Positions 22,877-37,433 of a DNA stretch of 64,000 bases are shown here, in pieces; within the stretch, counting starts at the first letter, position 1; every line of letters starts with the position of its first letter. Both the position numbers and the translations under genes were made by a program. This stretch comes from Sphagnum magellanicum (Eukaryota > Streptophyta > Sphagnopsida > Sphagnales > Sphagnaceae): positions 16,864,001 through 16,928,000 of the forward strand of contig CM038920.1 in the NCBI GenBank assembly GCA_021904315.1, written 5' to 3'. The notes under the pieces are model-generated. The model had not been told where the DNA came from. It saw only the letters and a program-made list of their open reading frames with translations, and ran no database searches.

Positions 22877-25800
22877 AGGGACCTTAAGGTGTTCCAAGTG
22901 TTTGGTTCTCTACTTAGGTTCCAAATGGTGGATTCAAGAAAACTTGGAACCTCCAGTATCGAGACCCTAGAACTTAATTTTATGACCTGACCTAAATTTC
23001 TAGAAATCCATGAACTTGCTAACATTGGTGGAAACCCTAAATCTTATTTAAATTGTTTTTAAATATTATAAATATCCCATCCTTAGATTATAAATCAAGG
23101 TCTTTGAGTTCAAATCTAACATTTCTTGGGTTTAATAGGGTCAATAGTAGCTAGGCCTTAATCAAGAAACTGAAAGCACCTGTGTAGGAGTTGGTTCACA
23201 CTAGTCAATGATGCCAAGTGGGGGAAGGAGGAGGGAAATACATTGGGTCTTGAAAATTTATGGTCTTTGTGTGCAATTTAGGTCCTTCAACACTTCAACC
23301 TAGTGGACAGTTAAAATGGTTTTAATTTCATTTCATGATCAAATTTCAATGGTTAAATGATATTTCTAAGTTTTTGAAAAAAAAATCTTTTTCTCAAAAT
23401 ATGACAAATGGCCTTATGAAATTATAACTAGATTTAAGGGTGAAAAAAAAAAGGTTTAAATCCTCTAAACATGGTCTGTGTCTTGGATCCTAATGCAACT
23501 AACCCTACATCAATAACCTAAGTTCACAAGATGTTGCATCGTAAAACTTGCCTACAAGCATCATGAAGAATGCTTGCCATTGAAAATCACCACTATGATT
23601 CCTTTTATGATGGCATTTTGCCATTAGTCCTATGTAGTGTCATTGTTTGTGTCACATTTTTTTCTTGTTTAGTTACATCATATTCATAAGCAAGCTCAAC
23701 ATGATGAACACTAGTGTGGCCTGCGCCATTGGCCCAAGTGTTACCATGTCCTCAACTGATTTTTCCTCCCAAAACCTGAATTTTTGGAATTTATTTGAAT
23801 TTTCAGAGATAGAAATCACTTAAAAATCAATATCTCCCACATTCTGAATCCAAATCTTACCAAATAAATTCCATTAATTCTTCCTCATCAAGATCTTTCC
23901 AACAACACCAAAGGCACATTCTAATTCTTCAAAAAAAATTCAGCTATGATTGAATTAAAGTTTTAGTGAAGAAATCATTCAATATTCAAGAACTTTTGCA
24001 CTACACATCCAAACATCATGGAACCAAGCCCATGCACCCCTCCTCGTTGAGAGCTTTCCAAAGACACCAAGAACACAATCTGAAGCATCCCAGTTCGGTG
24101 GATTTCATAACTACAAATCGAGACAAACTACCTTCTTTCATAGCTAGATTGCTTCGACTTGTAAAGATCCTGTTTTAACCAAATATAGCTAGTGATTTCT
24201 TTTGTTCATTTCATGTAATTAGGGTTCATTTAAAAAGAAGGTTAGAAGTTAGAAGCTTGTATTGTGCACATTGTGGATTTCAAAGTCCAAAGTTTAGACC
24301 TGTTAAAATCCATAGTTTTAATGAAACATTGTTCAATGTTCACAATTATGGCAACCCAACAATAGTGCAAGGATTCACCCTGAAGCAAGTAAGAAACTCT
24401 TTTTCCTAAATCCCAAGTTCCCAAATATGTATTATGAACTATATTCATGCCCTTTGAAATTTTAATTTTATATTGCATCTTGCAAATTGGTTGTTGTGAT
24501 TTCTAGAAATGAACACAAAAAATAGGTGCATATTACAATTAATGCATAATTGTAAAGATCATAAATTCAGGAGCTATTGAACTTTACTTTTCCCCTTCCT
24601 TTTTTTTGTACATTGTGCTTTGCAACAATTATTACAGTTTGAAGAAATTTGAGTTTGAGTGAAAAAATTACAATGTGTGTCCATATTGCATTGTGAATGT
24701 AGAGTTTCTGTTTCTCCAATGGAAATGGTGCAAATAATTGATCAATAAAATTAAAAAATTCAATTATTATTTTTCTATTCTAAGTGTTGAGTTTTGTAAT
24801 GTTTCATTTTAGTTTTGTGAAATTCTTGAATTTTAATTGTGTGCACTATGTAGTGAAAGATTTTTGTTTGTTGTGTGCACCATGGTCCCTTCTAAACACT
24901 CTTTTAAACCCCCTCAAGACTCTAGGTATTATTTTATTTTATTTATTAAGTGCCAACTTTGGAACAAAATTTTGTTGTTTGAAACCTTTACCTTGTTAAT
25001 GTAGCATCAACATCCAATAATCATCTTACATAACAAATTTTACATTTCATGATCCTTTTATAGCATTAGTGCTTAGCAATCCTTCAATTTTTATTGTTTG
25101 ATTCGATGCAAGCTTCAAACACTAGTGTCATGGTGCATTTAGGAAAAACCCCTCTTCTTTCTAACACAAAATTTACATGTGATTCCCTAAAAAGAACTTT
25201 AAAAGATAAAAAGAAAAACATAATGAGTATGAGTTTTATAAAAAAATTAGAATGTGTCAGCCACAAATTTCCCTCAGGTTGAGAGTGTTGTTGAAAAAAA
25301 TGGATTTATTCAAAAATTCAAAAGAAAGACAAGATCCTTGTTACAATATTGGATTATTTTTCTAAACATGTTGGCAAAAGGAAAACTACAATGATTGTGA
25401 AAGAGGTGGCCAAAAGAGTTCTTTATCATGTGGAAAACAACCATCACCACAAGAATGAAATTGCATATACTTCAACTTTGTAAGGACAATGTGGTGTAAC
25501 AACTAAACATAGCACATGCGGAGGAGGAAAACACGAAATGAATCCCAAGCATTCCCACTTGGGAAGTTGGAGTTCTAAAATGTCTCGAATATTTGGGTTT
25601 AGGGTTAAACTAACAAATGTGGTCCAAATTGGGTTCTCAATATATCCATGCAAAGGTTTTGAGGCACATATATCCAAAGTGAACTCACATTTTCAATTTC
25701 AAGTTGCGAGCTAGAAGAATATGGCCAAAAAAAAGGTTGGGAATCAAAGTGACAATTTGATTCCCAACCATTAAAAAATGAGAAATAAGGGTCAAATGAC

Positions 25801-28800
25801 TTCCAATTTGAGCATTCAACATGGCATTGGAAAGATTGCAATGAAGTAGACATTATAGTGTGATTACATGCTCAAAAACACTTATTTTGAACGAATTACA
25901 AGGTTCCAACATTTTGAAACACTACATGTTCCAATTTTGAGAATCCATTTTGAAATTCCCAAGAGTTTTGGTCATTTCAATGTAGGCCTAGTGGCAAGTG
26001 ACAAAGTATATTTTAAGGAAGGAAATAGTGAGTCCTCCCAAATTTGGGCTATGTGGGAGCTTTAAATGAATCCATGTCAAGTTTATGACCCAATTTAATT
26101 ATAAATGCACAAACTGCCCTTTTATCTTCATGGAGGAGTACATGACCTTATTTATGAAGATGACATTTGATTTTTGAAGTGAACCAAAAGTTGATGCATA
26201 GGTTATAATTTTGGCTTTTAGTTGTTTGATTCATGTGTTTGAAGAGGTGTTTTCATTAATTAAGTTTAACCAATGTGATATGTTTGTATGTCATTTTATT
26301 ATAACAATGAAAATATGTCAAGGTGACATATATGCCTTGTATTTTGACCTTCCAAACAATTTGACTTCTTTCCAATTTCCTACATTCAACTATTTTCTTG
26401 AGGTCAATTTTTTGGGCTTCCTATGATGAGAACCATGAATCTTACTACCAAGATTGAAAACCTCACATTTGACAGGAATGGCCAAGCTATTTGAGCCAAA
26501 CACCACAATTAATACTATTGGACTATAGTTTAGATAACCAAGCAAATGTATATAATAAAGTCAAGTAGTGGTGGATGTGAAGTTTTAGTGCTCACAAGTG
26601 ATAGTGGTTCATGTTGTTTAGTTTGTAGCTTGATTTTAAACTCATGTTCATGGATGGTTGGACACTTTGAAAGTTAATTTACCCTTGGTATTGAAAATAT
26701 TCCAATGTTGTAGAATCTTTCAATTTGCACTTGGATATCATCAAACCAGCTTGTTGCTAATTAAAGAATTGGGGAATGCTTGTTTTTTGATCCCTTAATT
26801 TTAGTTGTTGTTTTCCATGAAAGTTTTATGCAACCTAGCCCAAATATGTGCTTTGCAAATTCCAACTTCAAGAGTAAAGGAACTTGAATGCCAAAACAAA
26901 AGGAACCAGAAGCTACTTGTTTCATTTATAGGTTTTGTTGTAGGTTAATATTTGCAATATGTGCAATATGTCCCTGGAGAACACTAGCAAAAACATTTTA
27001 AGAAAAAATACATGAGTAAAAATAGAGGGTGGAATATATTAATTGTTGGGTAAAAATTATAAGTTAATTAGTTTTAAAAAAGGTACATTTTGTTCAAATA
27101 ATCAATCTAATTATAATGTAAAGTATGTAATAATTTAAAATAATAAATTATAATTAATATAGGATGATTTTAATATGTATATATTAGAAAATTAGATAAT
27201 AATAAAATAAGTTGAACAATTATCTAATACCCCTAAAAATAGTCATTTGACACATGTAAATCCAAACTTCCCCCTCCCACACCCCCTTCCCTTCCCTTGG
27301 GGCAATTTTAGGAAATTGGGGTGCTACAATAGAAAGAATCAAAAGCTGCCCATTTCGTTTTGGGGTGTTATACTGAGTACTTGTAGGTTGTGTGCATTTT
27401 GGAATATTTATGTTTTGAGTGAGGTGGTTGGGTTATTACTAAAGATCAATTATGTTGCAATGGGCAAAGTCCTATTCTTGGTTGGGGTTCAATATTCTAG
27501 AATTGCATGTGTTTTGTGACCTTCATCTATGTGAGTTAGTTGGTTTTCTCTTGGCTCTAATGTGTGTGTGTTTTGTAGCTTTTGTATATTGGCATAAATC
27601 TCCCACAATTTTCTTCAAGTAGCTAGATATTTGATTCAACAAAAAAGATCTCGCCTCTAGACATGAGGGAAAAAATTCCCCATTTGCAAGTAGTTCTAAC
27701 CCAAACAAAAAGTCTAATCACACAAAAAAACCTGATTAAATTTTTTATATTGCCACTTAGTTTTATTCCAATCGCTAGGATATAGCCACATTTGCTATAT
27801 TATACCTATATATGTGACCATTCAAGCAACCTGAAAATTTTGAAAAAAAGCATTGCTTCTAATGAAATAAATTAAACTTTTTGACTTTCTATAAGCTTGA
27901 ATCCCGTGGATCTTTTGTGCAATTTAGGTCCTTCAAACACCCAACTCCCAAGGATTGGTTCACATGATGTTAATTTCATTTAACAATCGGATTTCAATGG
28001 TCAGATGGGAAATATTCTAATAGTATACAATTGAACTTTTCAAAAAACTTGTAAGCTTGAATCCCAAACATTTTGGGTTGAAGAATCGCAGAGTCACATT
28101 ACATTTTTTAAAAATGAAGGGCTGGCAAAGACGAACCTTGATGCAATAGTTTCCACAGAATTAGTTATTTCATAAAATGGTTATAGAGGGGTATTCATTA
28201 ATCTTACAATTTTCACATGCTTTGATTGTGTTTGGAACCCTCTCTTTTCTGGTGAATAATTATGACGAGTGACAATCATTATAATGAAGCCCTATCCTAA
28301 CTGATCATTACTCAGGTCTCCAGGTCTAAGTGGAGGGTATCATGTATCACTCATCATCTAACTCTGAAAAAAGAAGTGAGGAATAAATAATATCAAGCAA
28401 AAAGTAGGTGAATGAATAACCTTTTGCAACACTGCAAGTTTGCTCAGAAGAATTTTTAAAGAACTGGAAATTGTTGTTGTCTGGGATCCTTGGATTGTGT
28501 ATGGAAACTCTTTTGGGTTAATGAGTGGCTATTGATCATGATATGAATTCCTTGCACTTGACCAAATTTTACCAGGCAACTTTCTTGTTGTTGTGATTGT
28601 TTCAAGAATCATTGGATTGTGTATAGAAACTCCCATATATTTGCCCCTATGGTTGATGGCTCCATGTGGCTCTTGTTTGGAGTCACAAAGGTCCTGGGTT
28701 TGAATTTGTTGGTGACCAGGTGAAAGCTTTTACCATCATCAATGTCACTAACTAAGCCCAACTTGGGGTGGGGTACCTACTCATTGACAGCTTGTTGGTT

Positions 28801-29426
28801 GGGTTTGTTCCAACTTGTTAGTTGGGTTTGTTCGAGAGCTTGATAGTCAGGTTTATTGTGTTGCCTGCCCTTCCCCCTTCACTTTGCTTTAACTCTGATA
28901 TGTTTTTTGGGGGCTCCCAATTAAATCCTTTTGCAAATATGGTGTGCCTCATTTGCTGGTTGTAATATGGTAAGGACAATTTTTAACATAATAGTAAGTG
29001 GCCTTTGTTGTTGGCCCAATTGAATGAATGTTGAAAGGGAAAACAATACACTTTCTTGAACCTAAGTCTGAAATCAAAATTTCATTAAAAATTTAATTTT
29101 AAATTAATATTACAATGTCAATGAAATAAACTATTCAAAAATTCAATACTATCTTTCACATCTTAGGTCTAAAAATAATGAAATTACCTTCATAAAATTT
29201 TACTCATTGTGGCCTATTCAACCATATGAAGAATTGTACCCAATTTCCCTAAATTTTTAAAATTTTGATTCATTCAAATGAAAAAATCACTTCTGTACTG
29301 TAGGTTTAAACATTATGAAACCAGCTTCTGCGCACCTGGTCTCATTGACCGCTTTCAATGGTCTCAAAAGTGCGATGGGGGCACCATGGTTTGGGAGATC
29401 CTGGCGTGACAAACAAACTACCTTCC
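22877..29426. other. Long AT-rich region with no recognised gene
   Basis: About 6.5 kb with no coding relic I can assign. Two spots resemble RNA polymerase III box B sequences, as found in tRNA-derived SINEs: GAGTTCAAATCTAAC near 23109 and GGGTTTGAATTTG near 28697. Neither has a convincing box A or a foldable tRNA. Open frames are at most about 90 codons and lack homology I recognise. Confidence 0.35.
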
Positions 29427-29534
29427 TTAATAGATAGCCGTGTATGCTTACAAAAATGTAAATTCAAATTTAATGATGACTTAATAGATAGGTGTGTAAG
29501 GTTGCAAAAATGTATATCCAAATTTAATGATGCA
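29427..29534. repeat. Two-copy tandem repeat, unit 54 bp
   Basis: TTAATAGATAG starts at 29427 and again at 29481. Both copies continue through CAAAAATGTA and AAATTTAATGATG with few differences. Confidence 0.8.
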
Positions 29535-29793
29535 CTCTTCAAAACTCAATCACTCTTATAGTGAGCAAAGGAGTGCAATACGTGCAAGGCAGACTGGGAC
29601 CACAACAAACATCATTGCACAACAAGCATCCAATAAGGAAATGTGAGTTGCTAGAAGCTCAGACATTGGGCCCCCAGGTGAAATGGTACTTTAACCTTTT
29701 TGAAGAATGCCTTTCATTGTCTATATTTAGCCTGGAAAATGTCAAATTTAGACTTGGAGACCCTGATTCAGTTTTGGGGGAGGAGACCCATAT

Positions 29794-30156
29794 TGGTGCT
29801 GGGCGGTTCTTACAATTGGGGGACAAATACCCATCGGTTATCAATGGGTTTATAGAATATACCCACTTACTCATTGGTTCTCAAATTCTTTCAAATAATC
29901 AATTTTGATACAATAATCACGGTTCTTGAATTTTTATGAAAAGTTAAGTAACCTTCCAATGAACTGTCAGTTTTTTTTTTGTCAATTCTTTCATGAAAAT
30001 TGTTGGTTCTTTGAAGCTTTTGAAATAACCAGAGTCAATGGTTCTTTGATTCTGAATTTTGTTCAAAAAACTGGAACTGATCATTCCTGGATTCTAAAAT
30101 ATTTAAAGAACTGGAACTGGCATTGCTTTAAAAATTCAAAGAACTGCCCAACACTA
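29794..30156. mobile_element. 363-bp hAT-type MITE
   Basis: The left terminus TGGTGCTGGGCGGTTCTT (29794) and the right terminus, whose reverse complement is TAGTGTTGGGCAGTTCTT (ending 30156), match at 15 of 18 positions; all three differences are transitions. The flanking 8-mers, ACCCATAT (29786-29793) and GTCCACAT (30157-30164), match at 5 of 8, again differing only by transitions, as an aged 8-bp target-site duplication would. The interior has repeated GGTTCTTTGA-like words and no coding capacity. Superfamily assignment rests on the terminus sequence and the 8-bp duplication length. Confidence 0.65.
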
Positions 30157-32161
30157 GTCCACATAGTCTTTATAAGCAACTATTTTTAAAATGGGGCCTT
30201 AGGTTTTACCATGGTACAAGCCTGGGTTTACCCAATTCCTCGACATGGTCATAATAAGTTGATGATTACACAAACACAATCTTCCCAAGGATATTCAAAG
30301 TTGGTAGAGAAATTTTGACTAAGAATTTTTTTAGAAAACGTTGCCAAGTCTGGACTATGGCACCTGTAAGCTCAAACTTCAACCTTTGGATGGGAATGGC
30401 GTGCTTAGACAATCCTTCCTATATACATTTTTCCTTTTCATTAGTGTTTGCCATTCCCTCATCCTAAAAGGGAATAAAAATACACACCCTACTAGAACCC
30501 TGTGGCCAAGGAAAAAGGTCTGAATTAATCCATGGTTATGTAGCGTCAATTCAAAAACTATATAATTAAATATAATTATACCTTATGATTTATACATTGT
30601 AGAGAAAAATATAAAAATAAAATATTATTCTTAAACATTTACAATGGTAGAGAATGTACTCCTATCTTTGCTACCAACCCCGAGAGTAAGGTGTGAAAAA
30701 GTCTACAAAAAAGTTATGAGCCAAAATCTCATGGGTTTGTCCCATCACAAGAAGGGGTTTTCCAAATTCTCCCTCTTGAAACTCCCTTGTAAGAATATGT
30801 TTTGCTATCTCTCCAGTTCCCCTCCTCCCCCTTTCCTCTTTCCCCCCCCCCCTCATTTCTCATCACTTGTGTATGTAATATATATCACAAAAACCAAGCT
30901 CATTTGGCTGATGGGGGGGGTGGTGGACCCAAAACCAACTGGCAAGAACAAAAGAGTGAACAAGGTGGGGTTGGACAGGCCATTATCTGCTGAAAATCTT
31001 CAAATGGGTTTTGTTTAGTTCACCAACTTTCTGTGTGTGGGGACTGCAGAACTTGCCCTACACTTCTACTAGTCTGCAAAAGAAGCTTCAAGGTAGGGGA
31101 AAAAAAGGCCACATCCTTCCCAGAGACTATGAGAACAGTACATAAATGTATGTGATACTAGCTAGGCCAACTTCTAGTTGAAACTTTTGGTGACTGAAGT
31201 TGGAGTGGAAGGTGCTGTGGACCCTCCTCCTCCCCCTTTTACTTTCTTCTCTCTTCTTGCAGGTATTTCAATTTTCCACTCCTCCCACCCAGCTCTATCC
31301 ACCAGCTAGCTCTTTCCATTCTTTAATACTGTTGTACCTTGGCTTGCAGCTTCAATATGAATGAATTATATTACTTTCAGAACTGTTGAAATTGTCAAAA
31401 CATATTTATTCAAAGAATATTTTTTATGAAGGACATAACGAGTGTTTTAATATGTTCAAGATTTTATTTTTTTTAACATTACAATTTCAAAATAAAATAA
31501 TTATTGGACATTGAGATGTTGAACTTGCTGTGATAACTCATGTTTTTACTTATTCAATTTTTTTGCCAGAGTGTTACTATCAGCTTGTGAGCATCCCAAA
31601 GAAAAAAATAGCAATAAATGGTGATTGTTATTAGAACCTTTCCAAAACAAAATAAATAGTCTGTCTATCTACAAAAGCCAAAAATAAACTTCTGGTGAAG
31701 TTTACCCCAAAAAAATTTCTTTTTCTTTGAATTTTTTTCAAATTTTTTTTTGAAAAATCTACCCAAGAAATAATATTCTTTTTAAAGAAAAAATCACAAC
31801 AATGCAAAAATTCCTTGGCAGATAAAAACTGTTTCTGATGGCACTTCCGTATACAAGTCCCATTCCAGTCCAAGCTGATCTCCAGTACATATGGCTCAAG
31901 TTTGCTTTTAGATTGTTGTAAAGGAAGTCAATAACTAGAAATTTTCTTGAGGATGGATTGCATTACAAATTGGCCCAGTTGTTCCACAAAGTGGACGAAA
32001 GCTTTCAAGGCATTATTAGGATACATAAGTCAGCTTGGGAGCAGTACTAACCTAGCACAACCAAAGGTACACGCTTTTTCTAATTTTCATATCAATATCA
32101 ATGTCATAAATGTGATGAAAGAAGGTGACGTATGGAAGGACTACAAGGTCTCATATGTTTG

Positions 32162-32261
32162 TATGTAGGGATCAGCTGAAGCCGATGTCGTATGTAGGGA
32201 TCAGAAGCAGATATCATATGTATGTAGGGATCAGAAGCAGATGTCGTATATAGGGATCTGA
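32162..32261. repeat. Tandem repeat, unit about 29-30 bp
   Basis: Units beginning TATGTAGGGATCAG occur at 32162, 32191 and 32221, and a shorter variant TATATAGGGATCTG at about 32247. Confidence 0.8.
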
Positions 32262-32980
32262 CAAATTATGATTTGTGCTACCATCCAAAGTCTGAATTGG
32301 CTTTTCTTTTTTCTTGGCCTATGATGATGGCAGCAGAGGGAACTCTTTTTCTGAGTGGAAGGGTTAGAGCAGCCACAGTGAACCAGCACCCACCAGTACA
32401 CCATGAAGGATGGATGGTACATGGTCAGGAAACAGTTTTCTGTTGGGCTCCAGTTCACTAACTAACCATGGTCATTATCTCAATTACTTTTTTTTCTAGC
32501 CTACCTATTAACAACCCACAAGCAAGTAGGTAATCAAAACAGCCCTTACCTATGTACAAACCATCTACTTAGCTACAGTTGCCTATTTTCCTAGGTATCT
32601 GCCTATATATGAGAGCTATTTCCTACAGCATTGGTTACCAAGGTGAAACCGAATATTTACTTCAGTTGAGGTACATCCAGAACTGAGTAATAACAGACAT
32701 CCAGCACTGTGGCCAGTTAGAGCGGGTCCAGGACCTGCTCAGAGTTCAGTATTTGGTGGATTGCATGTGCTACTACTGAAGTTTTACTCATCAGTGGCGC
32801 ACGGAAAAGTGGCAGGCAGAAGGGGTCAGATAAGTAAGGCTAATAACAGGGTCTTGAGCAGACTGGAGGTCATCATCTTAGGGTGGCCCAGCCAAAGACT
32901 CGGAGTCTCCAAGACTCCTCAGCCTCAGCGGGATTCGCTATGTCGGTTTGATTAATATGACTGATCAGGCTTTTCCCTCA

Positions 32981-33098
32981 CATGGATCTCTGCATCCCCA
33001 GTTAAGGTAATTTGTCTGCATGTCTGGGGTGTCGCCCATGGATCAGCTTTGCATCTCTGGATGATGATAATTTGTCTGCATGTCTGGGTTGTCGCCTA
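32981..33098. repeat. Two-copy tandem repeat, unit 56-60 bp
   Basis: CATGGATC starts at 32981 and 33037. Both copies share TAATTTGTCTGCATGTCTGG and TGTCGCC, offset by exactly 60 bp in that part. Confidence 0.8.
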
Positions 33099-33222
33099 CG
33101 ACTTGTGCAAACTGCATTCTATATTCCCCATACTTACTGCTACCAGCATATGAGTTTCCCAACTACATTGCAACACAAAAAAAAGAAAAGAAAAAAACAG
33201 CTGATCATAAACTCATCTACTG

Positions 33223-33467
33223 ACATCAGATCTGATTTGGTTCTCTTTAATTATTTTCTTACTCTACAACAGATCCCAATTGCTTTTGTTATTTCCTTAC
33301 TCTTGCAACAGACCCACCCAATTGCTTCTCTTATTTTCTTACTCTGAAGAGATAGATCCAATTGTTTACTTACTCACTGTCAGATCTGATTGCTTTTCTT
33401 AGGTTCTTACTCGCAATAGATCCAATCACTAGCTTGTTTACTTCACTTACTCATAGCAGATCTGATT
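33223..33467. repeat. Degenerate tandem repeat of about 45-60 bp
   Basis: Variants of CAGATCTGATT or AGATCCAATTG followed by GCTTTTCTTA and TTCTTACTC recur five or six times with small indels. Boundaries are approximate. Confidence 0.6.
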
Positions 33468-35216
33468 GCCTCATACCTACCAGATGACTGGAGGGGTCCA
33501 GACTCCCAGGCATCCTGACTCTCTTCGCTCTGGCAACTCAGTCTTTTTGTTATAACAAAGCAACTTCTTTCAAGAAAATTCTTCTTACAAAGTTTTATTT
33601 TTTCAGACTTTTTTTTACACAAGGGGATTTTTTAATTGTTAGAGTGTTAAGCCTTGTCAGGAATCTCCACACAAATCTAGTTCACTAATATTAGTACCAT
33701 ACCAACTACTATAGTCTGGCATATTAATCATTCCTCAAATGGTGTGCAAGAAAAGAGAAAATAAAAAAATAAAAAAAGAAGGAGAAAACAAGGGAAAAAG
33801 CTTCCCAAACTTCCTCTGCAACAAGGAAATTGTCATAATGATTTTTTAAGGTAATCACTTTCCAAGGCTCTTAAGGTTTTGGTTTACAAATGAACATATT
33901 TGTGCTTTTCTAAGGACCCAAATCTTAATTAATTTTTTTAAAAAATATTTACATTGCAAATATCATAATCTCTTAAATCACCATCCAAAAAGCAATTTTT
34001 CCCCTTTGCAATTGCAATATATCACAAGGAATTATTATGATATCAAGGAAATAATATAAATCATAATTATATGTAATATGCAAACATTTCAATTGATTAA
34101 TGGGTAATTAAATGATGCTCAAATGTTTCATATCTTGACGTTGTTCTTATTATTATCTTAAGTGACCTGGTTCAAAGGTGGACAGTTTCTAATCATTGTA
34201 AGGGGGGAATTCCCACAGGGTTTGACTGATGCGGACTCTGTACAAGAGTCACATTTCCTTAGCCGATTAGTTTACCTGATTGCCTATTGTAAGACTGGTG
34301 ACAGAGTCCATGGACTAGTGGCCAAATGAAACACACACACACTTACAAGGTGACCATGAGTACCAATCATGTTAAGTAGCTATGTTATCATGCTTTCATG
34401 TTTTCGAAATGAATTGAAGTTGAAATACTTCTCACAAGAATTCCAAGGCTTCAAGGTTTGAAATTCTCAAAAAAAACAAAATCCCCAGACTAAAACCCTT
34501 TACTACATTCTATTACAAAAAGAAAATGAAACCCCTAAATGTAAGGAAAACCCATCAATGAACCTCTTATCTCTTTTCCTATGTCTCTTCCAAATTATGG
34601 ACACTTTAACTTGCCGGCCTGAAAAAATCACTTGAGCTTGGAATAAAGCTTCAAAAGCTAATGGACGCATATGCCTTGACCTAGAGTCATACGCATAATA
34701 AATATTCAAAACCCAATCATAGGCTTCAGATAATATGGCTTTGTTTATTATCATAATATAGCCATATTATCCAAAGCCTATTATTCGGTTTAGAAAGCAT
34801 ATAAAGCTCTAATTTGATTGTTAGAAAAGATGAGACAATTCGTAGGAAGAGGGATCATGCCCATGTGAAATCAAATGAATTGAGAACATCTTTCCTTCTT
34901 TGCTATCCTTAGGTCATCGTTAGGTCTCTTCAGAGACATCTGATAAAATTGGGTCATCGTTAGGGTTGTAATTTTTCATTGTTGTGATAACATGACTATC
35001 AATTATATTAGCTAATCAAGAAGTCATCAATGGAAGTGAATCTGTGAGTTAGGAAATTTATATTATAATTAACCTTTTGATAGTATAGACAAGCCTCTAA
35101 TCAAGATGAAAGGACAAAAACTAAGAATTGGACAAGTTTTTAAGAATATTAAGTCATTGAGACCATGTATTGCTCCTTCAGAAAGAAATTCTTGCCATTA
35201 AAAAATTCTTGAATTA

Positions 35217-35296
35217 AAATAAACTGACATCCTAATCACAATTAGCAAGTGAATAAAAATAAACTGACATCATAATCACAATTGGCAAGGGAATGT
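35217..35296. repeat. Two-copy tandem repeat, unit 40 bp
   Basis: AAATAAACTGACATC starts at 35217 and 35257, and both copies continue through TAATCACAATT and GCAAG. Confidence 0.8.
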
Positions 35297-37081
35297 ACAG
35301 TGTGATTCAAGATTTTTTAACATGCAATTATACAGATAGAAATTTTAATTGAAATGTCACCAAAAGGCATAGAGTAAATATTGAGTAAAGCGCCAGCATT
35401 AACTCTATAATTTGTAGTTAAAACTTGATGTCAATTATGCATACATAATTTTCATGATGGTAAACCCCTCCCCTTCCTTTGAGGGGTCCACTTTCGAAGT
35501 ATTGCACATGGTTAGGAAATACATGGCTAAATACACTGATCTTAATTTCATTGTCAAAAGGTATGATAATATGGTTCATAACAATTAACTTTGATTAGTC
35601 CTTCAATTTGGAGAAAAGAACAATCTAAATGGGAATTACATTGTGCATTTTCCATCAATGTTCATGTTATTGAAGACTTTATCCTTACATTTATCACAAT
35701 CAAATGATTTCAGCCATGATTGTGGAAAGCTTGTTTCACACCTTTCAAATAACGAAGGTTAATGTATCTTCAATAATAACAACTTAAGAATAAGTAGCAC
35801 AATCCAATCACTCAACTGAAACAGCACTTGTAGTCTACAATATCTTTTCAGGGCCATCTGCAAAGATAAAAACTGAATCACCATGGATCCACTAATACTT
35901 TATTTTGTGGGAAATACCATAAGATTATTCCCCTTACCTTACTTGGAAAAGGTTTTCAATTGTGTTGGCCTCAGGTGACAACATATACCTTCAAAAACAT
36001 CAAAGCACAAATGAACCAATTCATTGGGAAGAGAATTTGGTAGTGTTTGTGAGTCCAAGACTTCACCACTAGGTCAATGTGCTTGATGTTAACTATTACA
36101 CATCCAACCTAACATCTAATTTTGTTCACCAGGTCAAATGAAATCCTCAGAGGATGGTTGGGCAGCCTATTGTACCTCTTAGTGAAATTTGAAATGGCCA
36201 ATTCTAAACAGTATTTGAAGAGGGATATCATCAGCACACTACAAATGTTAAAATAAATGCATAAACATTCCATGGCACAAAACTACCACTTTGACATGGT
36301 CCAGTGAAGACATCTTGTTAATTAGCTTGTTGAGAAGCTGTTGATCTTATGTAGCATTAGATATGTGAAGTTTTCTTTGAATGGATGGGAGGTTTCTAAA
36401 ATTCTAAAATGAGATTTATTAATTTCATTATACTTGGAGCAGCAAGACTTTTTTTTGCCCTCCTTACATCGATGTAGTTTCGGTACTCTTATTTGTTGAG
36501 GTGGAAACTCAATTTGCATGTCCCTCTACTCACTACCTTGTTCACGCTTCCAAAATGGAATTGACCCATTTGGAATTAGAATCCCTATCAACCGACCGCA
36601 TTCAGGGTGCTGGATGCTGGTGTTCTGAGGTCTTCAAGGTCCCTTTGGGAATCCATAGCCGACCACCTTTCTCTCTCTATCTGTTGGTTGGTTATATGTG
36701 CTGGAGTCCATGGATTCTTCTATTTGGTCTATTCTTCTTTTGGGTCTATAAGCCATATAATAATAAGTGGAGGAATACTTGTGAGTCCCTGACTCCTGAC
36801 CCCTATCAACTTACAAATTGTCCTTGGGTCCTGGATCTATTAATGATTGAATTTTGTGTATGAAGAGCAACAACTACCCCCATCATCTATACTTATGCAC
36901 CTTACCAGTATGTCCTAGATCCAGGATACAAGTTGATGATGATCTTATGTGAGGCACAGCTAGCAATCCCTACTTATGCATTGTACTACCATATATCATT
37001 CTCTATTCTTCAAACCATTCATCAGTTGCATGTCTTTGATGACACCACTGTTTCCTTTTATTTTAATATTTTGTCTCGGCA

Positions 37082-37099
37082 GGGAGCAATATTGCTCCC
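37082..37099. repeat. 18-bp perfect palindrome
   Basis: GGGAGCAATATTGCTCCC is identical to its reverse complement. It stands near a CT run (37108-37121) and no gene. It could be a protein-binding site or the axis of a small foldback. Confidence 0.7.
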
Positions 37100-37433
37100 C
37101 ACCTCATCTGTCTCTCTCTCTCTACTATTATAATAAGAATAATAATAACAACAACAAGTGAGAGGGATTTTGAGAGAATAAATACCCCAACTTCCCTATT
37201 GGAGACATCCACAAAGGGCCTTTTGCTTGTTGGTTTACTTCTCTTACATGTAAGTATTGCATAGAAAACCCCCACCTCCAAAAGGAGACAGTATTTTGGG
37301 AGGCAATAATATCTGAGTGAGAGAGTTGTGCTTCCCTTAACTAAGGAAAGAGGTTACATGACTCACACATGTCTTAGAAGTTCAACTTATAATAATTGTG
37401 GATGACTTTTTTTGTAGTGTGTTTTGAGAGAAG

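Noticed and set aside
36237-37419. CACTACAAA at 36237 and TTTGTAGTG at 37419 as a possible CACTA pair
   Set aside because: Identity stops after nine bases, and no further inverted repeat or 3-bp duplication was seen.
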